Shown piece by piece: positions 59,700 through 64,000 of a DNA stretch of 64,000 bases. Within the stretch, counting starts at the first letter, position 1; each line of letters starts with the position of its first letter. The stretch comes from Sympetrum striolatum (lineage: Eukaryota > Arthropoda > Insecta > Odonata > Libellulidae). The notes beneath the pieces are model-generated. The model searched no databases and had not been told where the DNA came from. It was given only the letters and a program-made list of their open reading frames with translations. The stretch spans positions 31,405,393-31,469,392 of the forward strand of contig OX388350.1 of assembly GCA_947579665.1 (NCBI GenBank). The letters run 5' to 3'. A program made the translations under genes and the position numbers.

Positions 59700-60330
59700 T
59701 AATCTTCCCGTGTGAATTAAGGATTGCACTAATCCTATCCGCGATAACTGAGCCTCTGGTAATTTTAAAGCTGCCAAATAATGGATTACTCGTTGAAACC
59801 TGCCCTAGTTTCCCGTCGCGATAAATTTCAAGGTGGTTTTTCCCGCACCCTCCTACATGCGATTAGATTGCGTAATATGTCGGACATGGCATAAATGCGG
59901 CAGCATAATTTTCGATTCGCTTTGACCCCTATTCTTTCATTAGATATCGCACGTGTTACAGAATCGCGGTCCTAATACACGGCATGATTCACAGCCGAGG
60001 ATTTACTATTGCAATATTGTTTAGGAAGCGTGTTAACGAATCGAAGATCATTTTCAGTTTTTTTGCTCCAACGTTAGTCAGCGATCGTATTTCCCGGTGA
60101 GGTTTATGACACTTTATGGATTTGGAGGCATTGAAGTGATGGATTCGCTATTGCTTGCGTTCATTCCATAGCGGTACGCTTTCTTATTTTTCATCGCATT
60201 GCCACAACCGATGATGCGAGTCGGGATTAGCGGGAGAAATCAGTTATCCACGCTATTTATTTACCATTGGAAGGACATTGTGAACGATATTTTCCTCCAC
60301 AGAGAGTGTGGCTTGGCTTCAGCATAAACT
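59700..60330. other. GC-richer block with TAATCC-type sites
   Basis: About 630 bp of complex, non-repetitive sequence. It includes the small palindrome AGGATTgcactAATCCT (59725-59741), which pairs two homeodomain-type GGATT half-sites. Possible intronic enhancer. No coding evidence. Confidence 0.3.
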
Positions 60331-60590
60331 CAGTTTGTTAGAGTAGATTGATCGCTGTGATCTCCGTGCCAATATATGATTTCTGCCATCAATCTGGGTA
60401 GTTTTTGTTCCTGTACCGCGTGAAGTCTGTTTCTGTACCGCATAAGCCTTTGTCCTCGTTTTATCCCTATTTATTTTTATTATTATTCTTATTATTTTTA
60501 ATAATTCTTTTATATTGTCAGGTTATTATGATGTATTTGATTCGAGATTTTCCTTTACTTTTTAAGTATAATATTATTAATGTACTAGTA

Positions 60591-60808
60591 CGCTCAAAAA
60601 GTTCCCTAACTCATTTTTTCTCGCGAAAATGCCGAGCAGGAGAAATTTAAAATCCTGGCAATAGAAGGTTGATGGTAGGTAGCCTTATCATATTGTGGGT
60701 ACAGGTAAGCTGTACCTACAATATGTGGCACTATCTACCACCAGAATTTTAATTTTATCCTGCTCGGCGTTTTCGCGAGAAAAAATAAGTCCGGGAACTT
60801 TTTGAACG
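60591..60808. mobile_element. palindromic Tc1/mariner-type MITE
   Basis: 218 bp, almost entirely two inverted arms. Left CGCTCAAAAAGTTCCC and right (reversed) CGTTCAAAAAGTTCCC, followed by shared 'ttttttctcgcgaaaa' and 'gccgagcagga'. TA lies on each side (60589-60590 and 60809-60810), with wider flanks tactagTA and TAttagta. No transposase remains. Confidence 0.9.
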
Positions 60809-61499
60809 TATTAGTAGGTATACTATTTTATTGCAGTTTAGTTTACAGCAGTACCGTCATGATGGATTAGTTCCTATAAATAGTGAAACAGATGAGATTA
60901 AAGCTGACGATGAGTAAAAACGGCTTACCTTTTATACCGTACCTGTGCGTGACCTATACGTCCTTTTAAATTGCCAACTCTTCAAAATAACAGACAGTCG
61001 CAAAAAATATTTTTTTTCCGTATTCAATACCCTTGGTAATTGTAGTGTAAGCGGTACTCTCAGGAAAAGGTCGGATTGAGAATCATTGTTGACGAAAGCA
61101 AATTTGTTGTTTCTTTCAAAGCATAACAAGGTATCATCGTGCAAATATCGGTAAACTCAGGACAGATAGTGCTAAGTTAGCCGCTGCCGCGGACTGTAGG
61201 GTTAAATACCGGTGTGCAAACAAAGAAGAGAGACATTCACAGAGCCATTTCTCCGTAGGAGAAAATAAACGTTATTTCGCTCACCTTCGCTTATTTACCT
61301 TTGCTTCGCTTAGTTCAGTTTATCATCATTTTCTGATCCGCTAAAGGGAGATTTATTTTCGGGTTGAACACGCAAAATGTTTGCGCTACATTTAGTAAAG
61401 ACCTGTAAGCATATCTTCAGAATGACATCAGCCCAATATTTGCTTTATATGGGAAGTAAATGGATTTTATAAACGAATGAATCCGACGCATGTTTCTTT

Positions 61500-61990
61500 C
61501 ATTATTATTATGTATATGCTGCAGTTAGACTAAAGGTAGATGGCAGCCCATATACATTCAAGTAAGACTTACAATATATGTACAAACATTCCCTGAAACT
61601 AGAAGTCCTACCAGTACCAAAGTTTTAAAACAACATCATCATAATCACAAACGGTAACAGAACACACTCTCAGATAACAGTATCCTCTCCAACACATTTA
61701 TATCACATAGATCCAACCCTCACGGTTACCACTCAGTTTTCATCCATACTTTGAATATGTCATTTACACGAAATGATAATTAAAACATATCTAAACCAAC
61801 ATCCGTAACATCATCAACACAATTAGCCGTTGATACTATCAAAATATTCATCAACTTGTAGTATTATATTTTTACAGTATCATTTGCATTGTTACGGTAT
61901 TACAGCACTATTTAAATTAATCTCGTAATTTGCAGCACTTCACAAATATAGTCATAAAATATTTAAGGTTATTGTGAGAGGTATTTCCTG
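61500..61990. other. AT/CA-rich DNA, possible LINE 3' end at its left edge
   Basis: The minus strand ends 'atatacataataataatgaa' at about 61500. The remainder is A/C-rich on the plus strand. No coding remnant was seen. Confidence 0.25.
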
Positions 61991-62699
61991 ACATTTTTGC
62001 CTCCTACTCTAAAAGCGCTGCATCTTTTTGGATTGATTCGGTCTTCAATAGAAGCTACTTGGAGAGTGATTAATTTCGATTTTTTCTTTCTCTTTCCCGT
62101 CGCTTTTCCCCGTTTCATTTTAGAAGCTGGCTCGCCGAAAAAAAAACTCGTACGCCAGACTCTCTTCTCATTTTGTCCTCATCGATTTTGTCGCATGAAA
62201 TTTTTCCCCTAAGCGAAATGTATTGATGTGCTCGGGTGGTGAATGAAATTTTATTTCAGAAGTTTGCGTAGTTAAATCGAAAGTCAATTTTATTAATTCA
62301 AAATCATTTTGTAAAGTAGTAAGTAAAATAATACATTGAAATATCACAAAAATATGTGGATTATTCTTTTTCAGCTGGGACTATTAATGTTTGTGATTCA
62401 ACTTAGGGAGATTCTCTTATTACAGAGAGATTGTACTCTAATCTAAGATGTTAGATCAGATGAATATGATTTTTTAATTTCCACAAAGTTAACTGTAATT
62501 TTTTATAAATAATTTTAATTTGTCTTTTCCTTATGTTTAAATGTATTGTCTTTTCGATTATTGGTTTGCTCATTCTACTCCATTCGTATACTTTCAATTA
62601 GTAATGCATTTGATAAAGTTAATACAAAAATGCATTCGCTCTGGCCTTCGGTTGGTGGAAATTCAACTTATCGTATCTTAAGATGAAAACAAACGCCTT

Positions 62700-62815
62700 T
62701 ATGACAAGGAACAAATGACTTTATTCCACAACTTTAAAAATGAGACACAACCGGTTACAACTTTTACACCTGAAGATGATGTTTACAACTTCATCATCAG
62801 GTGTCCTTTTTTAAA
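62700..62815 (-). repeat. retroelement end with imperfect hairpin
   Basis: 'acacctgaagatgatg' and 'catcatcaggtgt' form an imperfect hairpin (62768-62803). Next to it, 'aaccggttgtgtctca' and 'gttgtggaataaag' on the minus strand are phrases I associate with the ends of arthropod Penelope-like or LINE elements. Confidence 0.45.
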
Positions 62816-63099
62816 TTTGCGGCGTAAAGTTGGTTTTTATCTTATGTGTATTAAAATAATAAATATTCACTTTCATATAGGTAACAGGAATAGGAATAAT
62901 CCCTAGCAATGAAAAATGTTTAAAGTTTCATTAAGCAATTAGTACTAGGAGAACAATGAGAAATGAAAATAATTTGTCATATATACCTATTACGCCAGGA
63001 AAAAATACTAAGTTTAAATAATAAAATAACAGTATTGTCCTGGAGTGTATCTGAAGCTGAGGTTTAATAACCAACTGTGAAGAACCCTATATTAGTAGA

Positions 63100-63740
63100 C
63101 CGTTTTATTTTCAAAGGGATTCCTCTTATGGCAATACGTCGAAAAATCAAGGAGCCTTCGAGCGTAAGTGTAATAGATGGTTCTTGGCGTCGAGCAACGT
63201 CATCTTAGGGGAGGGATTGATTAGTGGGAGCGCGCTGAAATACGAGGTAGCGCGATTAAAGCAATAAGAGGCAATCGGTTTTAATAGGTGGCATTGAAAG
63301 GAAACTGTACGCTGCTGCAGGGAATTCGAGCAAGGAAATTCTCGTTTGCGATCGCCGTTCTTTCATTCCGCTGCCTATTGTCGAGACACCCGTGTTAACG
63401 TGACGCAATTAGTCCATGTGGGACCCGCATGGCCCATCCTTCAGATGTCCTCTTTGCGGCCGGATTACTTTCGCAAATCCCTGGAAATTTCGCTTTTATT
63501 GAGTGGCTAGTCAACCTTAGTCTGCCGGGTCAAGAGGTTTCGAGGCTGTTCGCGATACGAACGAATTCCCCGATTGTCTCCGGTAAAGATGGAAATTTAT
63601 GGCACAGCTTCACTTCTGCAAGACCCATGTGCAATGGTGTGCCAAGGGAAATAGTGATGTACTGCACGTTTTTATCAGTGTTGGATTTCACAATGTTTGA
63701 ACGTGCTTACATTTGCGAGATTTCTGTTGTCGAGTGAAAA
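63100..63740. other. CpG-rich block with a 102 aa plus-strand frame, not supported as a gene
   Basis: GC-rich, CpG-rich sequence near the window end. The frame at 63429-63737 starts with ATG and has mixed composition, but no domain, signal peptide or splice partner could be recognised. It could be regulatory or an unrecognised exon. Confidence 0.3.
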
Positions 63741-64000
63741 TTCTTTAGAATTTGATTCAAAATTATTTTTCCCTATTTAGTAGTTCCTGCCTTTAAATGA
63801 GAATTACGGTCGAAAACAGTAATCGTGAGGGGCAGAGTGGCGTTGATGAAGTAGAGTTTTTATTGATAAATGTATTTAAAATACGATAAAAGTTATTTCA
63901 TTATAGGCCGAAATGCCAGGCTATTTGGATTTTGAATCCGTCTCACATATTTTTTTTGGACGTGCCAGAGTTTCATTTTTCGATTCCTATGATTTATTAC

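Overview
This is nuclear DNA from an arthropod, most likely an insect with a large, AT-rich, intron-rich genome. Evidence: spliced genes with GT-AG introns, no bacterial-style operons, an arthropod-type initiator at one promoter, DNA transposons, tRNA-derived SINEs and Penelope-type remnants, and two proteins that match insect families closely. The species cannot be told from the window. Almost all long open frames here are chance frames; only nine exons are supported as host coding sequence.

Layout. (1) 1-5300: repeat-rich flank. A ~500 bp segment occurs twice in direct orientation (391-885 and 4732-5262). Between the copies lie a decayed Penelope-like reverse transcriptase fragment (minus strand, 2562-2790), a ~1.2 kb tandem array of ~170 bp monomers that each carry a tRNA T-arm-like box (3085-4294), and a retroelement-terminus-like piece (4555-4730). 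(2) 5791-14277, minus strand: a complete seven-exon pyrroline-5-carboxylate reductase gene (283 aa, PYCR3/P5cr-like). Its introns hold a mariner relic with a TA duplication (10364-11284) and a large foldback element (8446-9247). (3) 14.3-24.9 kb: intergenic DNA. It is CpG-containing near the P5CR start, then strikingly CpG-depleted from about 15.8 to 24.1 kb (no CpG at all in 17312-18304), then CpG-containing again toward the next promoter. (4) 25069-25441, plus strand: the first two coding exons of scribble (scrib), the LRR/PDZ polarity scaffold, with a promoter carrying a perfect CRE palindrome next to a consensus initiator. (5) 25442-64000: no further scrib exon was recognised, so the window probably ends inside scrib intron 2, which would exceed 38.5 kb. 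This stretch has several CpG-rich blocks (possible regulatory DNA or alternative first exons) and many small mobile elements: a hAT MITE with a perfect 8 bp duplication, two palindromic Tc1/mariner-type elements, a three-copy tRNA-derived SINE family, and a ~110 bp tRNA-like retroposon with a 14 bp target duplication.

The two genes are divergent (head to head, ~10.8 kb apart) and have unrelated roles: proline biosynthesis, and epithelial polarity with growth control. Nothing in the sequence shows that they act together. The most unusual items are the dimeric satellite with its repeated tRNA-like box, the CpG desert between the genes, and the short tRNA-like retroposon with intact cloverleaf pairing.
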